DNA from: Plumapathes pennacea
Taxonomy: Eukaryota > Cnidaria > Anthozoa > Antipatharia > Myriopathidae
Length of the DNA: 64,000 nucleotides
Direction: 5' to 3'
Assembly (NCBI GenBank): GCA_964036295.1
Contig: OZ038473.1
Location: forward strand, 6,851,501 to 6,915,500
The position numbers and the translations under genes are program-made. The notes beneath the pieces were generated by a model. It was given only the letters and a program-made list of their open reading frames with translations. It was not told the DNA's origin and ran no database searches. Below, one piece after another: positions 19,321 through 29,703 of the stretch (positions are counted from its first letter, which is position 1; each line of letters begins with the position of its first letter).

Positions 19321-21192
19321 TCATGCAGTACGAAAATTCCATTTTCCATAGGATTGTGTCGTCTTGTCAAAACTTGGATTATAAAAACCACAATCATTGA
19401 ACATTGAACTGCCTGGGCTTGTTATGAGCTGGAAATCTTCTACTTTCATCGAGTAGTGTTCCTGTCGCCCTCGCAGACCGAAGTGTTCCGTAAAGTTTTT
19501 GAAGTTTACGTTTATCAGGGCTATTGCTGAGTGCAATCCTAACTGCCCTGTCTGCCAAAGATGTTCTTTGTCGCTCTCATTAAGTGCATTTGCTGCATTT
19601 TTTCGCTTTCCGTGTCCCTTGTGTCGCAGTGCTTTTGCTTTAGCTTCAAGTTGCTGTCTGGAAAGCTGGAACTGGCGGTCTTGTAAGATAGTAGGGACCT
19701 TAAGATGCAGGACGGGAGAGAGGACAGCGACGTCTCCGGAAGTGAAATTTCCACTCAGACGATCACTGCGCATGTTCGGAATAAATTATGTCCCCGTCCT
19801 GTCGCGTCTCCGACGGCAAAAACAGTGATCTCACGTTGTGGTGAGAACGTCGTAGTTTTTCGCTTGATTTAGGCAAGGAAGATAATGTTTACGACCTGAA
19901 TCCTAAACGAGGAACACTGAACATATTCTTGAGCCGTATGGAAGTTTACTTGAGCATTTTATTGCGGAGTATTCTGCGATTTGCCAGCATCGCTGTCACA
20001 GGAGATTTTGCAGTTCGTTCGAGATATGTCAAGCGGCCAGGAAAAGCAAAATTTTCGCACGTACGTACGCAAGTTTTCGTCCACCTCCTTCCTATGCATC
20101 CTTTCCCTTTCTCTTCGCAAGTACGATCAACAGAGTATAAACTCTCCACGGTTTTATGAATTGTCTTTTCTGAACCATTTTCTTTCCTTGATATATTCGA
20201 GTATCGAAAAACATGTATTGTTTGCTTGAGTCCTCGATCATTAAATTGTTTGTTTACTGCGTGTGTTTGATGTATTCGTCCGAATGCTGATCTTCACAAC
20301 ACAAGCTCTCAATATAGATGTTTATACCCCGCTGAATGTGTTTGTTTTAATCCCTGTGTATTGCAATGTCGCACACGCCGATTTCGCAAATTACGGCAGA
20401 ACGAATTGAGACAGCTTAGTCAGCTTGTTGACTGTAATTTTAACATGTCGCGAAAAGCTCGCTGTTGCTACTTATAATATTTATTCTCGATTACTAACCA
20501 TTCAACATAGTAGGCAAGTTTCTGTCGAACGAGTCTGCACTCGGCAGGATCAATATATTCCTCGACACGAAGGGGCTTTTAGAAACGTTTGGCTCGTACA
20601 AAACCACAAATTCATTGGAATGTTCTATAGTTATATGTCTCATGTGCCATGATCATAGAGTCGCCCAGTGTTTAAAATGATACAGCAAAACTAATCAGGT
20701 TATCCGACGTTCTGCTCAGCCGTCGTGCTGCATCTTAACTACTTTTAAGAGCATGACACGACCGCGTCCTCTGCCCAATCCTCTCGTGGATTTGCCGTCG
20801 CCGTCGTGCTCTCCCATCCTGTATCTTAAGGTCCCTACTGTAAGAGCAGCCAAGGCTTTTCAGGTGCTTTTCAAGTGAGGCTTGCATGACTGCCAAACTG
20901 TCTGGCTCGTAATCTTCTCCGTCTTTTCTCCTGACCTTGGCATAGAATTTAGTCAGCACAGCGTTCAGTTCTTTGACAGAAATGTCGTCCAAGCTTCGTT
21001 CTTCCCCACGTGCAAGTCTCCACTCGTTGAAAACATTTAGCCATGTTGACGTGCTTTTCTTGGTGTTTTTGTTTTGGTTTTCTTCTCTCATCTTCTCCAA
21101 ATCCCCTTCTGACATATTTGGAAATCGGTGGTTTCCACTTCTTCACCAAAATAGTCGTCAAACATCCCGCAAGAAACCTCAAACTCTGCCAT
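19321..21192 (-). pseudogene. Crypton-type tyrosine recombinase, split by a DNA transposon
   Basis: Reading leftward, ATG 21192 begins MAEFEVSCGMFDDYFGEEVE. After a frame change near 21115, the N-terminal helical domain follows (ENQNKNTKKSTSTWLNVFNE...YEPDSLAVMQASLEKHL), ending at 20844 in LGCSYS. The protein resumes at about 19688 with ILQDRQFQLSRQQLEAKAKA, continues through GKRKNAANALNESDKEHLW and reaches HFGLRGRQEHY, which holds the first catalytic arginine, then runs out near 19321. Between the parts lies the TIR element at 19691-20839. This is the DUF3504/Crypton family related to QRICH1 and ZMYM C-termini. It would integrate a circular intermediate, but the HxxR...Y catalytic half is missing. 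Confidence 0.8.
19691..20839. mobile_element. Non-autonomous TIR transposon inserted in the Crypton
   Basis: The left end reads AGTAGGGACCTTAAGATGCAGGA; the right end is its near-perfect complement (TCCTGTATCTTAAGGTCCCTAC). TCTTACA occurs on both sides, suggesting a 5-8 bp target duplication, though its exact limits are ambiguous. The interior is non-coding but contains a 43-bp piece (20074-20116) identical to 16948-16990 of the Myb/SANT-like gene. That links it to the element ending at 18183. Confidence 0.7.
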
Positions 21193-21559
21193 CTTTGTAA
21201 AATACTCATTTCGGATGTGCTTCGAGTACACGTCAACACAGGTGTGCGCTGATTGGTTCAATTTTCATTTTCATTGTTTTTTAAGCAGTATTATTGGCTG
21301 GGTCCAACTGTCCAAATTATTCTCAAATTGGATACGTACGATTTTCTGTGCAAAAACCCTATGTAAAACTGTACAAATTAATCCTTAATTGGACAGTTTG
21401 AAAAATTAAGAAGTAATACAGTGGTTGCTTGTATAGGATTTCGAGTGTACAATATAATTAATAGGTTAAGAATATGTTGTCTGTCTAATGCTTCTTCAAC
21501 TAGAACCTTAGAAATAAGGCTTAAATTAAAATTTATAACTATCTAGTGAATGTCTAATG

Positions 21560-21940
21560 AATTAATAAATACGTGCAAGTTTAAAATAAGGCTAGGCAAG
21601 ACTGTCACAGTTAGCATCATTTGCTTCGGGCTTGGTGGGACAGGCTTTTTTGAAAGCCGTCAAGTTTGGTGCACGCATTGTTGGATCTGTCTGGCTGTTC
21701 CACTCTCGTATCGTTCTGGGAAAGTACGAGTACATATCTTAGTCCGTCTTGGAGCGAGGAATTTCGTACACATGTGAGTTTACGAGCCGCGATCTCCTTT
21801 GAAGTAGCGTCATGAACTCTTGAGCATCCATGGCAATCAAGCCTTCATGGATTTTATACATCATTCAGAGTCTATGTGTCTGTCTCCTGGTTTGGAGGGA
21901 AGTCCAGCCGAGTTCATTACTGGAAGACATCAATAGGGAG
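21560..21940 (-). pseudogene. LINE reverse transcriptase C-terminal fragment
   Basis: Leftward translation gives LGWTSLQTRRQTHRL, MMYKIHEGLIAMDAQEF and, after one stop, YSYFPRTIREWNSQTDPTM then APNLTAFKKA. This is the usual C-terminal tail of LINE RT proteins (L.W..L..RR...R..MMYKI ... FPRTI..WN.L). No RT core is nearby, so it is a 5'-truncated insertion. Confidence 0.65.
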
Positions 21941-21949
21941 TGATTACAA

Positions 21950-22985
21950 ATGGAGTAATGTATTGGTAAATTAAAGTAGAACCAGAGAAAAACAAAAAAT
22001 GCCCAGAAAGTAGTCTGCTGTAATTATTATGTACTATCTTGGCTAGACAAAGTATTAAATAAGCCATTTACATACCTGGACAAGTTGAGTATCCAGTTCC
22101 TTGTTGATTTGACCTTCCACAACTGTAGATGACCCATATTTGGCACAGTATCTAGGACTGTCTGAGCAGCCATCCCCTGGTAGAACAAGACCATATTCTG
22201 CCAAGCTCTCTATGACTTTGTCCTGTTCCAAACCTTGACAACAGTGGGTATCAGGTATCTACTTTTGGTGTTTGTGGTAAGTCATTCGGCTGAATCACCT
22301 AACTTTGAGGATCTCTAACATTCATCCAAGTCTTGGATATCGTGGACCCAGAGAAGAGCATGGCTGCAGAAAGGAGATTCCCTGGAGACATTTTATTTAT
22401 GTAGGGTTGGCTGTTCCATATCCTGACATAGCTGCAGGATTTGCATTTCTGTCTGATCTGTATCAAGGTACCAACAACCATTGGGATCAAAGCTGTTGTT
22501 GGTTCAGTACAGTGCAAGCAAAACTGGAAAAGTTGGATTAAGGATGAATAGGAAACAATAAACTTTTTCTCGTCTTGTGGGCATAGATGTTCAGTTGGCC
22601 TATAAAAAAACAGAAGAGAGTTTTCAGGAAATGTCAAAAGATGCACACATTTTACAGTACGTACTTATCTTCTGGTGCTGCATCGTCATCACTCGAAAAA
22701 GAAACATCAGATGGGGCATAATTGTTTTCACTATCCATTGGCTCATCGCACGACTCGGCAGCCTTCTTCACGGGGCTGCACGTAGGAGTTGAATGTAGTG
22801 TAATAAACGTGGTTTGAGTGGATGCATCTTTTGTCCTAAAATTGACCTGGGTACCTGAAAGATGTGGAATGTTACATGTAAATAGAAGAAACTGCACTGT
22901 TCTTCCTCAAGTAAAATAAGCTACTTCCAACAAAACTCACCAATACTTCTAGCCTTGGGTCTAATACTGCACTAAATGGCCTTTT
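21950..22985 (-). pseudogene. Kolobok-type transposase remnant (several exons)
   Basis: Exon-like segments on the minus strand resemble the intact Kolobok gene at 34-36 kb. One at about 22668-22860 encodes TKDASTQTTFITLHSTP and an acidic tail. One at about 22310-22600 encodes CLHCTEPTTALIPMVVGTLI and WNSQPYINKMSPGNLLSAAM. One at about 22086-22250 encodes LPGDGCSDSPRYCAKYGSST and ends LVQ at a GTATGT donor. The last corresponds to the GDGRHDSMGHSAKYG exon of the other copy, including the exon end. Downstream exons are missing and I see no TTAA-flanked ends. The spacer to its left (21245-21550) holds nothing recognisable. Confidence 0.6.
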
Positions 22986-23186
22986 CTGAAACTCTATCAT
23001 CGGGCAAAGAGGCTGTTGTTGTTGTCTCGACAGTCATGGAGAAACCTTCCCTAATATCTGGCTCAGTCGGCTCCGCAGCTTTTTCGTGTTCACGCAGCAA
23101 CTGAAACATTTTCAGAACACTATAAATCCAAGATAGACACCATGAAGAACATGAAGTTAAAATTCTAGATCCTTGCCCTGTTTGCC

Positions 23187-24863
23187 TCAAGTTCTGCGGC
23201 AGCTCGACTTCGCTTTCTCGCACCACGTGGAGTGACTGCTGCTTGAAACAGTTTGCTTTGAGACTTTTGGCTGAACCACAGGGTTTGCACGTCTGAAATT
23301 GCTGCATGTGTGTCTTGCATATACAGCCAGTAAGTAGTCTTCAGCTATCCTGTTTTTGAGACTTTTAGCCTTACCAATAGACTGAAGTCTGTGAAAGCTC
23401 ATTGGCTGGAAGAGCACATGGTCAAGGGAACGCACTCTCGATGCTGCAACAATGGTGCATCCAGTTGCTTTCTCACTTTTACCCAGGTCAATCACTACCT
23501 TGGATAGGGTCTGACGTTGTGACTTGTGGATAGTGATGGCATATCTCAGTCTCAGGGGAACCTGAAGGCGTGAAAGTCTGCTACCATGGGAGTCCCACTC
23601 AAACAGTTGTGGTGGTACTGGAATACATTGTGGTCTTTCCTCCATGAAAGGGGGTCCAGTGTAGTGTGGAAAATTTGCAAGGACAGCAATAGGAAGGTCT
23701 GGTGGTCCAGTGTTTGCAGCAAAGAGAATGTCCTGTACTGTACCAGGGGAACCATTACACAGGGCCATTTGTTGCCACAGGTTGGATGTGAGCATCACCT
23801 GTGCTCCCTTTGTGAGGAAGATCTCTGGGTCCAAGCCACCAGCATCATCTGACTTGGCAAAAGCTGCACCTGTGCCAGAGTGTTTGGCAGAGATGCGAGC
23901 AATGCGGGTGTTAAGGCTCTTCAACTTCTCATAGTTGTATTCAGCCACACTCTGTTTATCAAAGAACAGTCTGACTGCGTCTTTGAACTCGGCCTGGTTG
24001 CTGGTGCTTGGTGACCTTGTAAGTAGCTTCCTCCAGTCGTTTTCTGTTGACTGCCCATTTCTTAATCTCAACACTGTCTGCTGCACTGACAGTGAAGACG
24101 GTAGGATATCCCTTCTGGTCAAATAGTGCTTGAAGTTCCTGTAGGCGCTGGAACCAATACTGCCTGGTGCCCTGGATCTTGGTGGCATACATCTGTACAC
24201 GGTTCATCAGTTGTTTGGCTGACATATCTTTCACCATTGAACGCAGCTCTTCTATTGTGAGATTAGCATCTTTGGGGTGCTGCTTCAGGTAGATGTTTGC
24301 TTGGGATAACAGCTGATGCCTGTGCTTCATGTTTAGAGCCCAGTATGGGAAGCGAGCATGAGAAGCAAACCTCCAACGAAAGCAGCCATCAGTTTCTTGG
24401 TCAGCATACTTCATCAGATGCTTGAATGAGTCAGCCAAAGATACAGCCCTCTTTTGCCCTTGGTTAGTCGGGTCACCTTTTCCATATGGGAAGAGTGTGG
24501 GAAAAGCCATAGACTGATGGCCATTCTAATGGATCTTCTCCATCAACAGCTGATCTGATTGCATCCTGATCTGGCTTTTCGTGGAGTGGGAGAGGAAGGA
24601 AACTTCTCGAAACTTCATCATCTCCATCAGCATTCTCCTGTGTATCAGGGGGTACATCTGGATTAAGTGTGACTTCTTTCTCTTCTTCATTGTCCTCAAC
24701 CATTAGCAGACCACTTGGAACATCATCTTCAGGCAGTTGTTGCAGTGACTTGTGGTCGATGATAATGTCCTTGTAGTAGGGATTGTTGGCCTTGAGCCAC
24801 TGAGTAGCATCCAAGACTCGCTTGCGGCGCACTCTATAGTCTTTATGAGTGTTATCTAATAAA
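23187..24863 (-). pseudogene. Helitron Rep/helicase, internally deleted
   Basis: From 24863 leftward: HKDYRVRRKRVLDATQWLK and an acidic linker, then (after a one-base shift near 24510) AFPTLFPYGKGDP and FRWRFASHARFPYWALNMKH of the Helitron_like_N domain, up to YPTVFTVSAAD near 24085. There the frame jumps straight into a PIF1-type helicase C-terminus: RNGQSTENDWRKLL, LNTRIARISAKH, TKGAQVMLTSNLW, LRLRYAITIHKSQ and, at the end, LQSIGKAKSLKNRIAEDYLL. The HUH and two-tyrosine nuclease motifs and the Walker A/B part of the helicase are gone, deleted at about 24075-24090. The protein cannot cut or unwind DNA. A basic tail near 23190-23260 is frameshifted. Confidence 0.8.
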
Positions 24864-26351
24864 CTAGAAATACGATAATCGCATATACCCCTCACTCTGC
24901 CATTGATGGGACTTTTACTTTTGGTAACTCCCAATAAGAGTAGCCTTTGTTTTACCGAAATGTTGACTCAATCTTTTCTTCGAACTCAAGTGCTACACGC
25001 AAAGGAAGGAGAAAAAGAATGGTGTGTGTTATACTTTTGCGTTGAAAAAAGAATCGATTGCGTGACGAAGTACGTATTTCCCACGGTCGGCACGTCAAAT
25101 TAATTCATACAGTCTGCCAAGCACGTTCTCGAAATTTAATACTCAAAGTTTGAAGTTGGTCGGCCGTCGTAGTACGGGAAAAAAAGAACACTGATTTTCT
25201 AATTTCGAATTCATAGGCAGTACAATTAAATAGCCTTCCTGTGCGATTTGTTTTTACTACTGCATGCACCAGACTCAGGCATGCATATTTAATAGGCTCG
25301 AATTGTTTTGTATTTGAACCCACTCAAAACAGCAAAATTTCTCCCAGAATCAAAGCAAAACTTGAACAGTTTACTTCAAACTATACACGGGCTTCAGACC
25401 CAGTAATACTTCTAAGGGCTTGTGAACGATTTTCGCTGCAATCACCGCGTGTCAGATTACAGAAAAATAAGACATCTGACTAAATTATTCAAGACTCCAA
25501 GTTCCGATTGCTCTGAGAAAATACGGTAGCCGAAACTGGCGACAGAAGCGTAGTAAAACAATACTTCGAGGGAAAATGATCAGCATACAGATTTTAATAC
25601 ATTCTTGAAGTGATCGAGTTACAAAATATATATTTGTCACGGTGATTGTTCGATTTCCACTGACTAACCTTTGTTGCTTGTCCTTTCTAAATAAGTATCT
25701 GAGTTTAACACAAAACGGCGTCTGAAGCTCCCGATTTGCTTTCAAGCACTGTTCCCTTTGCGGAGTTGTCTGTGTTTCCCGCTTCTGTTCATGTCGCTTT
25801 TGGTCGGCATTCATGCGCTGTTGTCTTAATTTGCGGAGTCTTCTCTTCGGCCCGCTTTTTCTCCTGAAGTTTCCGATTTGCGTTCAAGCGCTGTTCTCTT
25901 TGCGGAGTTGTCTGCATTACCCGTTTCTGTTCATGTCGCTTTCGATTGGCATTCATGCGCTGTTGTTCGCTCGTTTCACGATTTCGCCTTGCTCGTGCCT
26001 GTTCCCTTCTCATTTGAAGACGAGCTTCGCGAGACTGTTGTGTTTCAAGTTTTTCAGTTAAGTTTTCCATTTTCGTGAACGCAGCTACAATATATTGTTG
26101 CTTCGTTCAAATCTAAATGCTTCGTTCAAATCTCATCTCTAAGTTATTCCGAGTAAAACAACAGGGCACACGTGATCGATCCGGCCTTTGTTATTGGTTA
26201 GCGGGGTAACCGCGCCTAAAGTCGTACGACAGACTGACTGACTGACAGACAACGTTAAATTTCGAGATGGCGACAGGCTTGGAGTCCCCAAGTAGACGGT
26301 ATAATATTGCTGCATTAGTGTCGTGAGTATTTCCCTCACTTCGTTCGGGGA
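24864..26351 (-). mobile_element. Non-autonomous Helitron, copy B
   Basis: 1,488 bp in reverse orientation. The 5' TCCCCGAACGAAG begins at 26351 and the 3' CTAG is 24864-24867. Flanks on the minus strand are A before and T after. Nearly identical to copy A (6172-7671). It interrupts the larger Helitron just before its HKDYRVRRKRVLDA coding block. Coiled-coil ORF at 25789-26070. Confidence 0.9.
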
Positions 26352-26477
26352 TAATAGAGGCCAATTCTTTCCTAAAAGCACTGCTGTAAATGCTTTTAAA
26401 TATATCAAGTGTATATAGCATAAAAACAAATGCACATCATCATATGGACAGCTAAAGAAACTTCACTTCATATGTTA

Positions 26478-27158
26478 ATACGCTTCTGTCGCCAGTTTCG
26501 GCTACCGTATTCGCTCAGAGCAATCGGAACTTGGAGTCTTGAATGATTTAGTCAAATGTATTATTTTTTTCTTGACTAAAACTGTAACAAATGCTGTAAT
26601 GAGAGAAGCAGTGATTGCAGCGCGAATCGTTCACAAGCCCCTTGAAGTATCACGGTTCTGAAAGCCGTGTATAATTTGAAGTAAACCATTCAAGTTTTGC
26701 TTTGATTTTGGGAGAAGCGGGTTCACATACAAAACAATTAGAGCTATTTAAAGGTGCATGCAGTCCAGAGTAAAAAAAATCGCACAGAAAGCCTATTTAA
26801 TTGTGCTGCCTATGGATTCAAAATTGGAAAGTCAGTGTTCCTTTTTTCCCGTACTACGGCGGCCAACCAGCTTCAAAAGTTTTGAGAACGTGCTTGGTTA
26901 AGACTGTATGAATAAATTTGCATGCCGACCGTGGGAAATACGTACGGCGTCACACAATCGACCGGCTCTTTTTTCAACGCAAAAGTACTGCAAAACACAC
27001 CATTCTTTTTCTCCTTCCTTTGTGTGTAGCACTTGACTTCGAAGAAAACATTGAGTCAACATTTCGATAAAACAAAGGTTACTCTTGTTGAGCAGTACCA
27101 AAGTAAAAGTCCAATCAATGGCAGAGCGAGGGGGTATCTGCGATTATTGTATTCCTAG
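26478..27158 (+). mobile_element. 5'-truncated Helitron, copy C
   Basis: It matches copy A from about 6985 to the end and finishes with the hairpin-like GCGATTATTG and CTAG at 27155-27158, followed by T. The 5' half is missing. It is oriented opposite to copy B and the host Helitron. Confidence 0.8.
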
Positions 27159-27532
27159 TAGATCATAAAACACTGTAAATTAATTAGGCATTGATACTGT
27201 AGTAAAAATTGGCAAATAATCTAAAAAACACAAACTACAGCTTTTGCAATGGTAAATCAAAGTACAAACATTGTGTTCTGTTCGATCCTTGTGTATGAAA
27301 ATGCAGCAAATAATAACAAAACGCATTCATTGGTCTGATTAAACAAGAATTCAGATAAAACAAAATTTCTCCATGCCTCCTTTGTTCAGCTGTTCTTTGT
27401 TGAAAATAAACAATGACAAGGAATGGCCGTATTGCAATTAATGCATAATTGTGCTAATTTGGCCATCAATACACAGAGGTCAAGAATATAAACACAACCA
27501 TAAAAGCCATACAGAATAGTGTTCAATTCTTA

Positions 27533-28638
27533 CCTTCCCCTTGTTTCCTGATGATAAGAACGGGCAGGTCACTCACATTGGCTGGAAGAGTACTGAGAAA
27601 TCCCTGAACATCCTGTTGAAGTTAAGGACATGACCTTTGTACCCACACTGGCCGCCGTGTTTCCGGTGAACACACATGGCGATCAGCATTTCCTCTACTT
27701 CGGTGAGGTCCTGTAGTTCTGCAGGGACTGTCCCAGGATCCATGTCGTTTTCAGTCGAGAACAATCGATACGAGGTCTTTTTGTCGCGCTTGCACCTGGT
27801 GCAGGTGTAGTTCTGCTCGGGCATACTTCGGTTGGTGATCGGCCATGTTTCTTTGCATACCTTGCAGCGTAAGTGTCGGAGATTTTCCTCAAAGCTGTGA
27901 AAGGCAGTGAGTTCTTCCCGCACCCATTCTTGTTCGTAGAATGGAGGAGTTTCTGGATTTTCCCACCCACGGTTATGCTTATGGTTCTGGCTGCAACGTT
28001 CTTCGACAACTGCAGCACGCTGTTGTCGGCGTCGAGTATTGGCTTAATTTTGAGCTAGAAGCCTACGGGTACTCTGTTCAGACGATTCATTGCCACGTCG
28101 GAAAGCTACTCGCTGGCGATTGGATTCTCTTTGCGGAGTCGTTTACAAGCGCTGTTCTCTTTGAGGAGTGTTTTCTTCACCTCGCTTGTGTTCATGCCCC
28201 TTTTGATTGGCATTCATGCATTTTTTTTCTCTGCGGAGTCTTTTCTTTGTCCCGCTTTTGCTCTTGAAGTTCCTGATTCGCTTTCAAGCGCTGTTCTCTT
28301 TGAGGGGTGTTTTCTTCGCCTCGCTTGTATTCATGCCGCTTTTGATCGGCATTCATGCGCTGTTTTCTCTGCGGAGTCATTTCTTCGGCCCGCTTTTGCT
28401 CTTGAAGTTCCCGATTAGCTTTCAAGCGCTGTTTTCTTTGTGGAGTCGTTTCTTCGGCACGCTTCTGTTTAACATGCTGTCGTCTTTTTTCTAGACGTAT
28501 TTGGCGCTGTTTGATTGTTTCACTATTCCGCCTTGCCCTTGCCTGTTCCCTTATCTTTTGAAGACGAGCTTCGCGAGACCTTTCTGTTTCAAGTTTTTCA
28601 GTTTTCAAATTCATTTCCGTGAACGCAGTTACGTACAA
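27533..28638 (-). pseudogene. N-terminal exons of the protein-coding Helitron
   Basis: The segment 28638-28080 encodes a coiled coil (MNLKTEKLETERSREARLQK... with repeats such as QRKQRLKANRELQEQKRAEE), then an Arg/Gln-rich stretch and ANTRRRQQRAAVVEE. From about 27955 the Rep N-terminus follows: YEQEWVREELTAFHSFEENL, a zinc-binding C-x2-C...C-x2-C module (RCKVCKETW, YTCTRCKRDKK), FSTENDMDPGTVPAELQDLT, EVEEMLIA and KHGGQCGYKGHVLNF. After a one-base shift near 27620 it continues QDVQGFLSTLPANVSDLPVL and ends at a GTAAGA donor near 27533. A stop within the ANTRRR segment also breaks it. This region normally sits ahead of the HUH nuclease. Confidence 0.7.
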
Positions 28639-28927
28639 TAATTGTTGTCAGTAAAACTAACCACGCACCTGAACCGGCTGGGCTAGTCGATAATTATTAT
28701 TATGTCATTGTTACGTTATTGCCTTGGGCACCTCGTTGGCTAAGGCACCTTATTGGCTTAGGCACCTGGCCTAAGAGGTCGCCCTATGACAGACTGCCTG
28801 ACGAACATTAAATTTCGAGATGGCGACTCGCTTGGAGTCTCCAACAAAACGATTTTGCTGCATTAGTGCCGTGATTATTACCCTCACTTCGCTTCGCTTC
28901 GCTCGGGGAAAATTTTCCTTAATAAAC

Positions 28928-29396
28928 CGTTTGCAAATATGGCAGCGATTTCATGGGAGCGAGGCTTTTTGGTGGTAACCATTTCTATGGGCAAATTCGC
29001 TCTTGTTTACTTCACAAATGCGAGCGTTGAAATGTGCTTTTCCGTGCTCCTTTTCTTACTTTGAGCGCTGAAAAAGTTTGTGGATCGCTTTGAGATGTTT
29101 GTTAAATCCCTGTAGGATGGAGAACGGCGTCTGGGGCGTAAGTTATGCGAGAAAACTGGCAAATAGTCGAAGCTTTTACCGTCATGTCCATGTTGATAGA
29201 CTGCTCTGAAATTTTAATACATTCATCCGATTTATGCCACATTTAGTGTTATTACCTGTGTTTAGTTTTGTGTGAGGGACTGTAGTTGTATTTGGGTTGG
29301 AATTTGTGTGATATGAGCGCTTGCCGACGAGCATTAACTCGAACTTGTAAGCGCTTCCCACGCCACGATGCGATCTGACCGCCGTCCCCGCTTGAT
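28928..29396 (+). repeat. LINE 3'-end fragment, inverted relative to 38690-39170
   Basis: About 470 bp matching the complement of 38690-39170, with shared blocks ACCGTTTGCAAATATGGC at one end and GCTTGATCT at the other. In the other copy this segment directly follows an RT C-terminus, so it is probably a LINE tail. Confidence 0.6.
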
Positions 29397-29703
29397 CTGT
29401 TACTTTTTTTTCTTTTTTTTTTTGTTTCCACACACAGCTATATTACTAAATTAATATATACATATACGTATTGATATAATTTTTTTCTTTGTATTATTGT
29501 GTGGTGAGGGAGCTCAAAAAAGAAGCCGGAGGCTTATATCATTTGAGCTTCCTCTAAAATTACTGGGATATATTATATAATGTGGTGCAGAAGTGCAGGA
29601 GTGCAGTTCATAAGTTAAAGATATAAGTGCAAGTATACACAGAAATACAGTCAAAGCAAAAATAGTTACATTGTAGTAGAGAAAATGGCTTATTGATAGT
29701 TGT

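Larger units (their letters stand above)
22990..28909 (-). mobile_element. Decayed protein-coding Helitron with nested Helitrons
   Basis: The 5' terminus TCCCCGAGCGAAGC reads leftward from 28909. In order come the coiled-coil exon, the zinc-finger N-terminus, the Helitron_like_N domain and the helicase C-terminus, all on the minus strand. Helitrons B (24864-26351) and C (26478-27158) are later insertions. I could not place the 3' hairpin and CTAG end; the element fades near 23000-23190 next to the Kolobok remnant. Confidence 0.7.

Noticed and set aside
25813..26078. Plus-strand Phe/Leu/Ser-rich frames, also at 28131-28494
   Set aside because: Antisense shadows of the repetitive coiled-coil ORF of the Helitrons.
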